DNA from: Rhodobacteraceae bacterium EL129 | GTDB taxonomy: Bacteria; Pseudomonadota; Alphaproteobacteria; Rhodobacterales; Rhodobacteraceae | Direction of reading: 5' to 3' | Assembly (NCBI GenBank): GCA_900313005.1 | Contig: ONZJ01000002.1 | Span: 417,001-481,000 of the forward strand | DNA: 64,000 bases | Part shown: piece after piece, positions 1-7,834 of the stretch | How positions within the stretch are numbered: the first letter of the stretch is position 1 | How the letters are laid out: every line of letters begins with the position of its first letter | Position numbers and translations under genes: made by a program | Notes under the pieces: generated by a model | Databases searched by the model: none | The model's input: only the letters and a program-made list of their open reading frames with translations | What the model was told of the DNA's origin: nothing

Positions 1-457
1 ATAGGGGCAATTCAACATAAGCACCTTGCGGCACACCCCAGGCGTGCAGTGTCATGCCAAAATCCGCATCTGTGGCGGCAGGCATATTCAACTCGGTCGC
101 CGGGTCGAAGAACCCGCCCAGACCAATCGTTGAGTTGACCACAAACCGATACAGATCTTCTGTCGCACCTTTCATGTTGCCACGCAGCGTGTTGTTGACG
201 ACCGATTGCGGGATCGACAGGTTGCTGGAAAAACGCCCGACGAGGGTTTCAATGTCGTCAGGGACTATGCCGCTGTAACCCTTGCCCGCAGGTCGAACCA
301 AAGCGCGATCCACAGTCTTGTTGAACTCGTGCACCTTGCGGTTTTCTTGCTCGAACGGGTCAAAAGGCGCCCCTTCTTCGCGTGTGGTCGTCGGACCGCA
401 AGCAACCAGCGCAGCAAGGCCCAAGAGGGACACTGCAATGCGCAAGGAACGGGTCAT
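1..457 (-). CDS. mlaA: MlaA (VacJ) family outer-membrane lipoprotein, C-terminus cut by window edge
   Basis: Translating the minus strand from the ATG at 457 gives an unbroken reading frame that runs off the window. It starts with a lipoprotein signal (hydrophobic core, then the lipobox LVAC, Cys at about residue 20). The family motifs follow: DPFEQENRKVHEFN near residue 33, then RFVVNSTIGLGGFFDPA and DFGMTLHAWGVPQGAY near 110-145. MlaA is the outer-membrane ring protein of the Mla system, which removes misplaced phospholipids from the outer leaflet and passes them to periplasmic MlaC. About 152 residues are visible; the family is usually 230-280. It is divergent from the type I exporter. No clear Shine-Dalgarno precedes the start, so the start rests on the signal peptide. 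Confidence 0.93.
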   Translation of the reverse strand, partial: MTRSLRIAVSLLGLAALVACGPTTTREEGAPFDPFEQENRKVHEFNKTVDRALVRPAGKGYSGIVPDDIETLVGRFSSNLSIPQSVVNNTLRGNMKGATEDLYRFVVNSTIGLGGFFDPATELNMPAATDADFGMTLHAWGVPQGAYVELPL

Positions 458-586
458 TGATGGGCGGATGAAGTCAGACAAAGCTTTGTTCGCAAATTTA
501 CCTAGGAAGGTGTTACATAAACCATCTCAGCATACTGCCCAGCGGATCAGAATACGACCCTTGCCTATTGTGGCAGAATGGAGACA

Positions 587-604
587 TTTGCGATATGTCG
601 CAAA
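587..604. promoter_or_regulatory. Perfect 7-bp inverted repeat between mlaA and the type I exporter genes
   Basis: TTTGCGA-TATG-TCGCAAA is an exact dyad in the only sizeable gap here, 53 nt upstream of the exporter start and 130 nt upstream of mlaA. Its shape and position suit a dimeric repressor or activator. I do not recognise the cognate regulator. Confidence 0.5.
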
Positions 605-656
605 CCCAAGGCCGCGTCAATTTAATGCTAACTCAGATCGGTTGTTATAAGGGCGC

Positions 657-2393
657 ATGATGGACAAACGACTTTACCAAATGGGTCTGGATGAACTACG
701 CGCTGCGCGCAAACAAAGCCGCGCGCTCTATTGGTTTGTCGCGATTTTCAGCTTTTTTGTGAACCTGCTGATGCTGACAGGTCCGCTTTATATGTTGCAG
801 GTCTACGACCGTGTTCTGGGCAGCCGATCGGTTGAGACGCTGATCGCACTTTCGGTTCTTGTGGCCTTTCTTTTTGGGATGATGGGCCTTTTGGACTATG
901 CCCGTGGTCGGATCATGGCGCGGGTCGGCGCACGGTTTCAGGCGCAGATGGAGCACCGGGTATTTGATGCTGTCGTGCGCCGTACCGCAGTGACCCAAGA
1001 CCCGGCCGCCACCACCGGCATGTCGGATTTGGACGCGGTGCAACGCTTGCTGTCGGCGCCTGTGCTTATGGCCATCTTTGATATCCCGTGGACTCCGTTC
1101 TTTTTGCTGGCGATCTGGATCTTTCATCCGTGGCTGGGCCTGCTTGCGCTTGTCGGCGGATTGCTGCTGATTTTTGTGACGGTCATCAACCAAGGCGTCA
1201 CACGCCGCCCCACTGAGCGTGCGGGCATCGGAGCGATGCGCGCTGAAGGCATGCTGACACAGATCCGATCCGAATCGGAAATGGTGCAGGCGATGGGGAT
1301 GCGCGATGCCGCGTTCCGGCGCTGGCAGATTGCACGTGACACAGCCCTGGATGATCAGATCTCGGCGGCTGATCTGGGCGGCACCTTTGCCACTGTCTCA
1401 AAGACGTTCCGCCTGTTTTTGCAATCGGCCATGCTGGGTGTCGGGGCCTATCTGGTTTTGCTGCAAGAGCTGACGCCGGGTGCGATGATCGCAGGTTCGA
1501 TCCTGTTGGGTCGCGCCCTGGCCCCAATCGAGCAAGTGATCGGCCAATGGCCTATGGTGCAACGGTCTGCACGGGGTTGGCATAGTCTGGCAGGGCTTTT
1601 GGGAACCGTGCGCCCTGAACCTGAAAAAACCCAACTCCCGCGCCCCAAGGCCGTACTGGACGTCCAGCAGATGTCGATTGTCCCCCCCGGCGAGCAGCAG
1701 GCCGCGCTCAAGGCGGTCAGTTTCAAAGTGCAGCCCGGGCAGGCCGTCGGTGTGATTGGCCAATCCGGCGCAGGCAAGTCCACTCTGGCGCGCGCCCTCA
1801 CGGGGGTTTGGCCTCCGGCCGCCGGGAAAATTCGGCTGGATGGCGCATCTCTCGACCAATACGAGCCTCATATTCTGGGTCAGCACATCGGGTATCTGCC
1901 GCAACGCGTGCAACTCTTTGAAGGCACGATTTCTCAAAACATTTCGCGATTGGCGGAAACCCCTGACGATGCTCAGGTGGTGCTGGCCGCACGGCGGGCC
2001 GATGCCCATGAGATGATCCTGTCTTTGCCCGATGGCTATGACACACGGGTGACGCCCAATGGTGGCCGTCTATCGGGGGGACAAATGCAGCGGATTGGAC
2101 TGGCCCGCGCGATGTACGGCGATCCGGTCCTGCTGGTGCTGGACGAGCCCAACTCGAACCTCGATAACGAAGGATCCGAGGCCGTAAATGCGGCAATCCG
2201 TGGATTCAAATCAGCGGGCAAGTCGATCCTGATCATGGCTCACCGGCCTGCCGCAATCAAAGAGTGTGACCTGTTGTTGATGCTGGAGCAAGGCCAAGTC
2301 CGCGCCTTTGGGCCAAAGGATAAGGTTTTGCGCGAAGTCCTCGCCAACCACACGGATGTTGCAAAATCAGACGGCCAGGGAGGGGTGCAATGA
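657..2393 (+). CDS. prtD: Type I secretion ABC transporter, permease/ATPase (PrtD/LapB-like)
   Basis: Inner-membrane exporter that powers one-step secretion of unfolded proteins through an HlyD-type adaptor and TolC. The N-terminal half (about residues 25-310) is a type 1 ABC exporter membrane domain that starts directly with transmembrane segments, with no C39 peptidase domain. The C-terminal half is the nucleotide-binding domain: Walker A GQSGAGKST near 370, signature LSGGQ near 470, Walker B VLLVLDEPNSNLD just after, and a switch His in MAHRP. The length (578) is normal for the PrtD/AprD class. The start has AAGGG just upstream; a second ATG follows immediately, so the start is certain to one codon. 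It overlaps the adaptor gene by four bases (ATGA). No RTX-repeat substrate lies beside it. Confidence 0.93.
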   Translation: MMDKRLYQMGLDELRAARKQSRALYWFVAIFSFFVNLLMLTGPLYMLQVYDRVLGSRSVETLIALSVLVAFLFGMMGLLDYARGRIMARVGARFQAQMEHRVFDAVVRRTAVTQDPAATTGMSDLDAVQRLLSAPVLMAIFDIPWTPFFLLAIWIFHPWLGLLALVGGLLLIFVTVINQGVTRRPTERAGIGAMRAEGMLTQIRSESEMVQAMGMRDAAFRRWQIARDTALDDQISAADLGGTFATVSKTFRLFLQSAMLGVGAYLVLLQELTPGAMIAGSILLGRALAPIEQVIGQWPMVQRSARGWHSLAGLLGTVRPEPEKTQLPRPKAVLDVQQMSIVPPGEQQAALKAVSFKVQPGQAVGVIGQSGAGKSTLARALTGVWPPAAGKIRLDGASLDQYEPHILGQHIGYLPQRVQLFEGTISQNISRLAETPDDAQVVLAARRADAHEMILSLPDGYDTRVTPNGGRLSGGQMQRIGLARAMYGDPVLLVLDEPNSNLDNEGSEAVNAAIRGFKSAGKSILIMAHRPAAIKECDLLLMLEQGQVRAFGPKDKVLREVLANHTDVAKSDGQGGVQ

Positions 2394-3763
2394 CTGATCA
2401 ACCCTCGCCCAAGGTGCAGATTGGGTCCATCAATCCGCTGAAAGCCCCCGCCGCTGCCCCGATAAATTCCCCCAATCAATGGTCCGTCAAAGCGCCGATG
2501 ATTGTGGGCCTCGTTGGACTGGTGCTGTTGTTGGGCGGGTTTGGCTTGTGGTCGGTGGGTACCAAGATTTCAGGTGCGATTATCGCGGGTGGCCGGATCG
2601 AGGTGGATCAAAACCGCCAAGTCGTTCAGCACCCTGATGGTGGTGTGGTGACCGCAATCAACGTGCGCGAAGGCGATACGGTTGAGGCGGGGCAGGTGTT
2701 GGTAGAACTCGACGCCGCCGAACTGCAATCGCGGCTGTCGATCACCGAAAGCCAGCTGTTTGAGCTTATGGCCCGGCGTGGCCGACTTGAGGCCGAGCGG
2801 GATGAAACAGGCGGCATCACCTTTGATCCGCTTTTGGTCGAGGTGGCCGCCGATAACCCCGATGCGGCTGATCTGATCGCGGGGCAGGAACGGTTGTTGC
2901 AGGCGCGTGCCGATTCAACCGAGCAGGAAATCGACCAGCTGCAAAAGCGGCGCGGTCAGATATTTGAACAGATCAACGGGATCGAAGCACAGCAGACGTC
3001 ACTGAAACGCCAGTTGGAGCTCATCACCGAGGAGCTGGTTGATCAGCAATCCTTGCTGGATCGCGGCCTGGCCCAAGCCACGCGAGTCTTGGCCTTGCAA
3101 CGCGAAGATGCCCGGCTGAGCGGGCAGGCCGGTGAGCTGACGGCACAAAAGGCCCAGGCCCAGGGGCGGATCACTGAGATCGACGTTGAAATCCTCAAAC
3201 TGGGCACGCGCCGCCGCGAAGAGGCGATCTCGAGCTTGCGGGACCTGCAATATCGTGAACTTGAGCTACGCGAAGAGCGCAACGCCCTGATCGAGCGCAT
3301 GCAACGGCTTGAGATCACCTCGCCTGTCAGTGGTGTGGTCTATGGGTTGCGCGTCTTTGCCTTGCAGTCCGTAGTGCGCGCCGCTGATCCGGTGCTCTAT
3401 GTGGTTCCCCAGGACCGTCCGCTGGTCATCAACGCGCAGGTCGAGCCGATTCATATCGACAAGATTTATCTGGGGCAGGATGTGACATTGCGCTTTTCGG
3501 CCCTCGACCAACGCGAAACGCCCGAATTGACAGGGCAGGTGGTGCAAATTTCTGCGGATGCCTTTCAGGATGAAAGCACGCAGCAAAGCTACTACCGCGC
3601 CGAAATCGTGCTGAGCGAGGGCGAGCAGGCCCGCCTTCCCGAAGGTACGACCCTGATCCCCGGCATGCCGGTCGAGGCGTTTATCCGCACCGAAGACCGC
3701 ACGCCTATAGCCTATTTGCTGAAGCCTCTGACGGACTACTTTGCAAAGGCGCTGCGGGACTGA
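2390..3763 (+). CDS. prtE: HlyD-family type I secretion periplasmic adaptor (PrtE-like)
   Basis: Membrane-fusion protein that bridges the ABC exporter to outer-membrane TolC. There is a short cytoplasmic N-terminus, one transmembrane helix at about residues 36-58 and a beta-barrel/lipoyl half-motif (VVQHPDGGVVTAINVREGD near 80-98). A long alpha-helical coiled coil follows at about 110-305, rich in Glu, Gln, Leu and Arg, and then the second lipoyl half (ITSPVSGVVYGL) and the beta-barrel domain with the GMPVEAFI segment near the end. The length (457) is typical. Translation is probably coupled to the exporter gene through the ATGA overlap. The outer-membrane TolC partner is not in this window. 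Confidence 0.93.
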   Translation: MTDQPSPKVQIGSINPLKAPAAAPINSPNQWSVKAPMIVGLVGLVLLLGGFGLWSVGTKISGAIIAGGRIEVDQNRQVVQHPDGGVVTAINVREGDTVEAGQVLVELDAAELQSRLSITESQLFELMARRGRLEAERDETGGITFDPLLVEVAADNPDAADLIAGQERLLQARADSTEQEIDQLQKRRGQIFEQINGIEAQQTSLKRQLELITEELVDQQSLLDRGLAQATRVLALQREDARLSGQAGELTAQKAQAQGRITEIDVEILKLGTRRREEAISSLRDLQYRELELREERNALIERMQRLEITSPVSGVVYGLRVFALQSVVRAADPVLYVVPQDRPLVINAQVEPIHIDKIYLGQDVTLRFSALDQRETPELTGQVVQISADAFQDESTQQSYYRAEIVLSEGEQARLPEGTTLIPGMPVEAFIRTEDRTPIAYLLKPLTDYFAKALRD

Positions 3764-3813
3764 AGCCTTTCGGGACAAACCTGAGACATCAATTAGAGGC
3801 GCTTCAAAACCAC

Positions 3814-4539
3814 CTAAATGCGGACCAGGCCCAGAGAAATGGCTTTGGCCACGGCGTGCAGCGTATTGGTTGCACCCAGTTTGAGCCGGGCTCCTTCGAT
3901 GTAGACGCGCAAGGTGTGTTCCGAGATTGACAGCGTTTCGGCCACCTGAGCCCGGGAATATCCCATCGCAAGCAGGGCCATTGCATCCATTTCGCGTGGG
4001 CTGAGGGCCTGAGCGGCCTCGGGCGCGCGATCTGGCTCAAATTCCAAGGCCTTGCGGTTGAATTCATGGGCGATCAGGATCATGTCGCGGCGATGTTCGC
4101 GCACGAACGCCTCCCAATCGGCATCTGTGCAACTGTGACTGACCGAGAAGAGCGCAAACTGTCCATTTGGTCCGCGGATGGGGACTGAATACCCTTGATT
4201 GCCAACACCGTATTCAATCGCTTCTTTTTGGAAGGCGCGTGCCTGTTTGCCCGTCCAGTCAAAACGTTTCCAATCCACCGGGTGAAACCGTTGAAAGCAG
4301 CCCAGAACAACGGGGTCGATTTTCAGATAATCCTGTTTGAGATATCTTTGCACCCACTTTGGATCGTAGGTGCCACAGCCAAATTGATCACCCGAGGCGC
4401 TGACCCAGTGATACACCATGTGATCAATTGCATATAAGTCGCGTAAATTCTCAATGACCTGCTGTAGATCAGCCGGTTCAGACGCGTTTTCCAACGAGCT
4501 CAAGAGGTTGTCCAGCCGCATTGGCGGCGCGGTTTTCAT
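3814..4539 (-). CDS. LuxR-family quorum-sensing transcriptional regulator
   Basis: Acyl-homoserine-lactone-type receptor and DNA-binding regulator. The N-terminal autoinducer domain has the conserved residues of the TraR/LuxR pocket in the expected spacing (Trp62, Tyr66, Asp75, Pro76, Trp90, Gly116). The C-terminal LuxR helix-turn-helix (about 172-236) has LSPREMDAMALLAMGYS and SEHTLRVYIEGARLKLGA. The length (241) is normal. The start is supported by a GGGGAAGGA Shine-Dalgarno 10 nt upstream. That start lies inside a small ORF on the same strand, so the two overlap by 62 bases in different frames. No luxI synthase is adjacent, which makes this a solo or distal-partner regulator. It is convergent with the exporter adaptor gene, with a 50-base gap. 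Confidence 0.92.
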   Translation of the reverse strand: MKTAPPMRLDNLLSSLENASEPADLQQVIENLRDLYAIDHMVYHWVSASGDQFGCGTYDPKWVQRYLKQDYLKIDPVVLGCFQRFHPVDWKRFDWTGKQARAFQKEAIEYGVGNQGYSVPIRGPNGQFALFSVSHSCTDADWEAFVREHRRDMILIAHEFNRKALEFEPDRAPEAAQALSPREMDAMALLAMGYSRAQVAETLSISEHTLRVYIEGARLKLGATNTLHAVAKAISLGLVRI

Positions 4540-4687
4540 GCGTCGGTATTCCTTCCCCCATCAACGCAAGTTCGGTCGCAGCCAACAGCCTGGTGTCATC
4601 CAGTTGCTCGGCTAAAACGGCCAAACCATTTTTCTGTGCGAAAGTTTTAAGATCGGACAGAACGTCGAGAATCCATTCATTTTGCAT
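4478..4687 (-). CDS. Small luxR-associated conserved protein
   Basis: A 69-residue soluble, mostly helical protein that begins MQNEWILDVLSDLKTFA and continues with LAEQLDDTRLLAATELA. From memory, short proteins of this type recur next to luxR genes in Roseobacter-group genomes; I know no assigned function. It is the first gene of the luxR transcript, with its 3' end overlapping the luxR start by 62 bases, longer than the usual few-base coupling. That suggests translational coupling or modulation of luxR. A TTAA-N7-TTAA box lies 23 nt upstream of its start. The clean frame, conserved-looking helix and position favour a real gene over a shadow. Confidence 0.75.
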   Translation of the reverse strand: MQNEWILDVLSDLKTFAQKNGLAVLAEQLDDTRLLAATELALMGEGIPTHENRAANAAGQPLELVGKRV

Positions 4688-4709
4688 GAGTTACTCTCTT
4701 TAGCGATAG

Positions 4710-4724
4710 TTAACGAAAGGTTAA
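4710..4724. promoter_or_regulatory. CtrA-type box (TTAA-N7-TTAA)
   Basis: TTAACGAAAGGTTAA matches the alphaproteobacterial CtrA consensus of two TTAA half-sites separated by seven bases, and sits just upstream of the small ORF/luxR transcript. CtrA and LuxR circuits are known to be linked in Rhodobacterales. That this particular site is used is inference. Confidence 0.5.
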
Positions 4725-4836
4725 TTCAAGTATAGCGTGTGGAAATAAATTCAGACACTCGCAAATTTCTACTCCCCCAAAATAGCGGGGTAGGCCCGAC
4801 CTAAGTCATTGAAATTACGTAATCGGTACACATAAA

Positions 4837-4870
4837 GTCGCCTGCGACGTTAGAAAACGGCGCAGGCGAC
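4837..4870 (-). terminator. Hairpin terminator downstream of ccrA
   Basis: A perfect 10-bp stem (GTCGCCTGCG / CGCAGGCGAC) with a 14-base loop starts 25 nt after the ccrA stop. Read on the minus strand it is followed by TTTATGT, a weak U tract. It separates ccrA from the luxR transcription unit, which runs in the same direction. Confidence 0.65.
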
Positions 4871-4894
4871 CAGGTTTTTGATTGGTTAAAATCT

Positions 4895-6184
4895 TTACGA
4901 TTTATCAGCGTTCAGCACGTCCTCAACGGTGCGCAGACCCGTCTTGGGCGATTGCACCAGCACCGCCATGTTGCCGGGTTTATGCTCGTTGCGCAGCATT
5001 TTCATATGCGCCTCGGGCAGTTCGGCCCAGGTGAACACTTCGGACATGCACGGGTCCAGCCGCTCCTCAAGCATCAGACGGTTCGCGGACGCGGCTTGCT
5101 TGAGATGGGCAAAGTGGCTGCCCTGCAGACGCTTCTGGTGCATCCACATGTAACGCACATCAAAGGTACAGTTGAACCCTGTGGTGCCCGCACAGATCAC
5201 AACCATGCCACCTTTTTTGCATACGAAGGTCGAGACGGGGAATGTGCTTTCGCCAGGGTGTTCAAAGACCATGTCGACATTATTGCCCTTGCCGGTGATG
5301 TCCCAGATCGCCTTGCCGAACTTACGCACTTCCTTGAACCACTCGGCGTACTCGGGCGTGTTCACCGTGGGCAACTGACCCCAGCAATTGAAATCTTTGC
5401 GGTTGATCACGCCTTTGGCGCCCAGACTCATGACAAAGTCGCGCTTGTCTTCGTCGCTGATCACGCCGATGGCGTGGGCGCCTGCCGCCTTGGCGAGCTG
5501 GATCGCGTAGGACCCCAGACCGCCCGAAGCGCCCCAGACCAGAACAGTCTGGCCGGGCTTCAGATCGTGAGGCGCGTGACCAAAGAGCATGCGATACGCT
5601 GTGGCCAGCGTCAGCGTGTAGCAGGCGCTTTCTTCCCAGGTCAGGTGTTTGGGGCGCGGCATCAGCTGCTGAGCTTGCACATTGGTGAACTGCGCGAAGG
5701 ATCCATCGGGGGTCTCATAGCCCCAGATGCGCTGGCTGGTGGAATACATCGGATCGCCACCATTGCATTCTTCGTCATCGCCGCTGTCCTGGTTGCAGTG
5801 GATCACCACCTCGTCACCAACTTTCCAGCGGGTGACTTTATCGCCCACGGCCCAAACGATGCCCGAGGCATCCGAGCCTGCGATGTGGAAATCTGCGCCA
5901 TGCACATCAAACATGCTGATCGGCACACCCAGGCCTGCCCAGATACCGTTGTAATTGACGCCCGCGGCCATCACCAGAACCAGCACTTCGCTGCTGTCCA
6001 GCGTAGGCACGTCCACCACTTCCAATTGCTGGGCCACGTTTGGTTCGCCCTGGCGATCACGGCGAATGGCCCAGGCGTGCATCTGCTTGGGTACAAATCC
6101 CAGAGGGGGCATTTCACCCATGTCATAAAGGTCTTTCTCGGGAGCGTCGTAAGAGGGGAACCCTGTTTCGGTGTCCAGTGCCAT
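4895..6184 (-). CDS. ccrA: Crotonyl-CoA carboxylase/reductase
   Basis: Reductive carboxylation of crotonyl-CoA with NADPH and CO2 to ethylmalonyl-CoA, the signature step of the ethylmalonyl-CoA pathway for growth on acetate and other C2-yielding substrates. It is a cytoplasmic MDR-superfamily enzyme of 429 residues, the usual length. Visible features are the N-terminal family block (WAIRRDRQGEPN), the CNQDSGDDEECNGGDPM insert typical of Ccr, the nucleotide-binding WGASGGLGSYAIQLAKAAGA, and FEHPGESTFPVS plus MHQKRLQGSHFA of the CO2/CoA pocket. A CTAGGAGG ribosome site precedes the ATG. It lies near ecm, which acts two steps later in the same pathway, and shares an upstream motif with it. Confidence 0.97.
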   Translation of the reverse strand: MALDTETGFPSYDAPEKDLYDMGEMPPLGFVPKQMHAWAIRRDRQGEPNVAQQLEVVDVPTLDSSEVLVLVMAAGVNYNGIWAGLGVPISMFDVHGADFHIAGSDASGIVWAVGDKVTRWKVGDEVVIHCNQDSGDDEECNGGDPMYSTSQRIWGYETPDGSFAQFTNVQAQQLMPRPKHLTWEESACYTLTLATAYRMLFGHAPHDLKPGQTVLVWGASGGLGSYAIQLAKAAGAHAIGVISDEDKRDFVMSLGAKGVINRKDFNCWGQLPTVNTPEYAEWFKEVRKFGKAIWDITGKGNNVDMVFEHPGESTFPVSTFVCKKGGMVVICAGTTGFNCTFDVRYMWMHQKRLQGSHFAHLKQAASANRLMLEERLDPCMSEVFTWAELPEAHMKMLRNEHKPGNMAVLVQSPKTGLRTVEDVLNADKS

Positions 6185-6210
6185 GTTGGCCTCCTAGGTT
6201 TGTCAAAATT

Positions 6211-6222
6211 GCCGCAATGCAG
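6211..6222. promoter_or_regulatory. Shared motif GCCGCAATGCAG upstream of ccrA
   Basis: GCCGCAATGCAG, 27 nt before the ccrA start, matches GCCGCATTGCAG upstream of ecm in 11 of 12 positions. The two genes act in the same pathway, so a common regulator site is plausible. RamB/PccR-type (ScfR family) regulators control this pathway in relatives, but I cannot assign the site to one. Confidence 0.35.
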
Positions 6223-6336
6223 AATCGTTGCTTGCGTTTGAAATACCATGGACGCGCAACAATGCAATGCCTTGGGGCGATTTTTTGTAACTTTATAACC
6301 GTGCAGTTGCAGAAAGATCAGCGAATATGCGCTGCA

Positions 6337-7689
6337 TTAGCGAAAGAGATGCGCGATGGAGTTCGCGTAATACTCCAGCAGAGGCCGGTCTTCTTCGTTG
6401 ATTGTGATCCCGTCAGGGCCATCGGAGACAAATCTACGTTTGCGCAACATCCGCAAGCCCACTTCGGCGGTGTATTGGATATCACCGCGGGCGATATGGA
6501 TATGCGCTTGCGGCATGTCTTCCATGACGCTTGCCATCTGTGCATCGACGGCGTCCTGAGAAATGGGCCCCTCTGCATTCAACAGGATATGCGCAACCAG
6601 CGGCGTGGGCAGTACCGGAACCTCATCACCGATACGGGTCATCAAAAGCCGCCCCAGGTCTTTGACGTCGCCGCGCGGGTGGGTGCGGCGAAACTCTGAC
6701 AAGGCCACTGGCGCGCCAAAGCTGACAGCAGCATACCCATGGCGGTGATACTGTCGTGTCAGGCGCAGCCAGTTTTGTTTGATGAACCATGCGGCGACAA
6801 CGCTGATGCGGGCCCGAAACCGTCGTTCCCCCTTTTGACCGGCACTGACCAAGATGCGGTCTTCCAGCACACGGTCATAGTTGAGGGCAACGGGGACAAA
6901 GACGACATCACGCGTGGTCTCGTCCTCGCGGCCATCCACTACATATTTCAGTAGGCCCAGCTTGGGTGGTGCCAATGCGCCATCCAAGGACAGCCCGCCT
7001 TCGGGGAAAATCGCCTGTGTCACGCCGCCGTCCGTGGCCAGTTGCACATAGCGTTCCAGCACCCGGCGGTAGAGATCATTGCGCGATTTTCGGCGAATGA
7101 AATAGGCGCCCATCGCTTTGATCAGCTTCGACAATGGCCAGACCCGCGCCCATTCCCCGACCGCGTACGAAAGGGCCGAGCGTTCTGCGGCCAACCAGGT
7201 GACCAGAACGTAATCCATATTACTGCGGTGGTTCATCACAAAGATCACCGTGGCATCCTTGTCGACATCGCGCAGAGCGTCTTCGCTGAAATGCCCAAGC
7301 CGAACGCGATAGAGCGAGCGGCTGACGAATTTGGCAAAACGGATCGCGATACCGAAATAGGCAGTGGCTGAAAACCCGGGCACAATCTCGCGGGCATAGC
7401 GTTTGGCCTGCTCAAAGGCCACATTTTCAGGCAGACCTTCAGTTTTGGCGTGTTCGGCCACTGCTTTGCTGACTTCGGGATCATAGATCAGACGCTGGAT
7501 CATGTCATAGCGTCGCGCCAGCTTGAACGGTTCAATCGGGCGCTGAAGTTTTTCATTCAGGCGCTTAACGGCGCGTTCCATGCGGCGACGGAAAAACCAC
7601 CGAACGGATGGAAATAGAAAATGCGAGGCCATCGTTACTGCTGCAAATGCCACCAGCAGGATCAGCGCCCACAAAGGCATTTCAACCAT
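6337..7689 (-). CDS. 1-acyl-glycerol-3-phosphate/GPAT-like membrane acyltransferase
   Basis: Probable membrane-bound phospholipid acyltransferase of the PlsB/PlsC superfamily, transferring acyl groups to glycerol-3-phosphate or its lyso form. There is one N-terminal membrane helix (WALILLVAFAAVTMASHFLF). The acyltransferase motifs follow in order: HX4D in MNHRSNMDYVL, a GAYFIRR block, FPEGGLSLDG, and a later VPVALNYDRV. At roughly 450 residues it is longer than PlsC and shorter than E. coli PlsB. The frame is open further upstream; three ATGs lie close together at 7698, 7689 and 7680, and I chose the middle one because GGGA precedes it. The pathway link to flanking ccrA and ecm is not obvious. 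Confidence 0.85.
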   Translation of the reverse strand: MVEMPLWALILLVAFAAVTMASHFLFPSVRWFFRRRMERAVKRLNEKLQRPIEPFKLARRYDMIQRLIYDPEVSKAVAEHAKTEGLPENVAFEQAKRYAREIVPGFSATAYFGIAIRFAKFVSRSLYRVRLGHFSEDALRDVDKDATVIFVMNHRSNMDYVLVTWLAAERSALSYAVGEWARVWPLSKLIKAMGAYFIRRKSRNDLYRRVLERYVQLATDGGVTQAIFPEGGLSLDGALAPPKLGLLKYVVDGREDETTRDVVFVPVALNYDRVLEDRILVSAGQKGERRFRARISVVAAWFIKQNWLRLTRQYHRHGYAAVSFGAPVALSEFRRTHPRGDVKDLGRLLMTRIGDEVPVLPTPLVAHILLNAEGPISQDAVDAQMASVMEDMPQAHIHIARGDIQYTAEVGLRMLRKRRFVSDGPDGITINEEDRPLLEYYANSIAHLFR

Positions 7690-7742
7690 TCGTCCCATCC
7701 GCACAGCTTTACAGGGTTTATGGGTGGGGTAAATGGCCTTAT

Positions 7743-7754
7743 GCCGCATTGCAG
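7743..7754. promoter_or_regulatory. Shared motif GCCGCATTGCAG upstream of ecm
   Basis: This is the second copy of the motif found before ccrA, 81 nt upstream of the ecm start in the divergent gap between the acyltransferase and ecm. Two 11/12 matches at genes of one pathway are suggestive but not proof. Confidence 0.35.
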
Positions 7755-7834
7755 CGAATTGACACTTGTCCATTGTTACCGTTATCAAGCATTCTAAGTA
7801 AGAAAATTACGTATCCGATTCATGAGGTCCGTTT

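Noticed and set aside
4761-4794. CTACTCCCC...GGGGTAG imperfect dyad upstream of the luxR unit, considered as a lux box
   Set aside because: The arms do not pair without a bulge and do not match a known lux box, so autoinduction is not supported here.
4952-6241. Long plus-strand open frame of 429 codons opposite ccrA
   Set aside because: Exact antisense of ccrA, with the His-rich, Gly-rich composition that antisense frames of GC-rich genes show.
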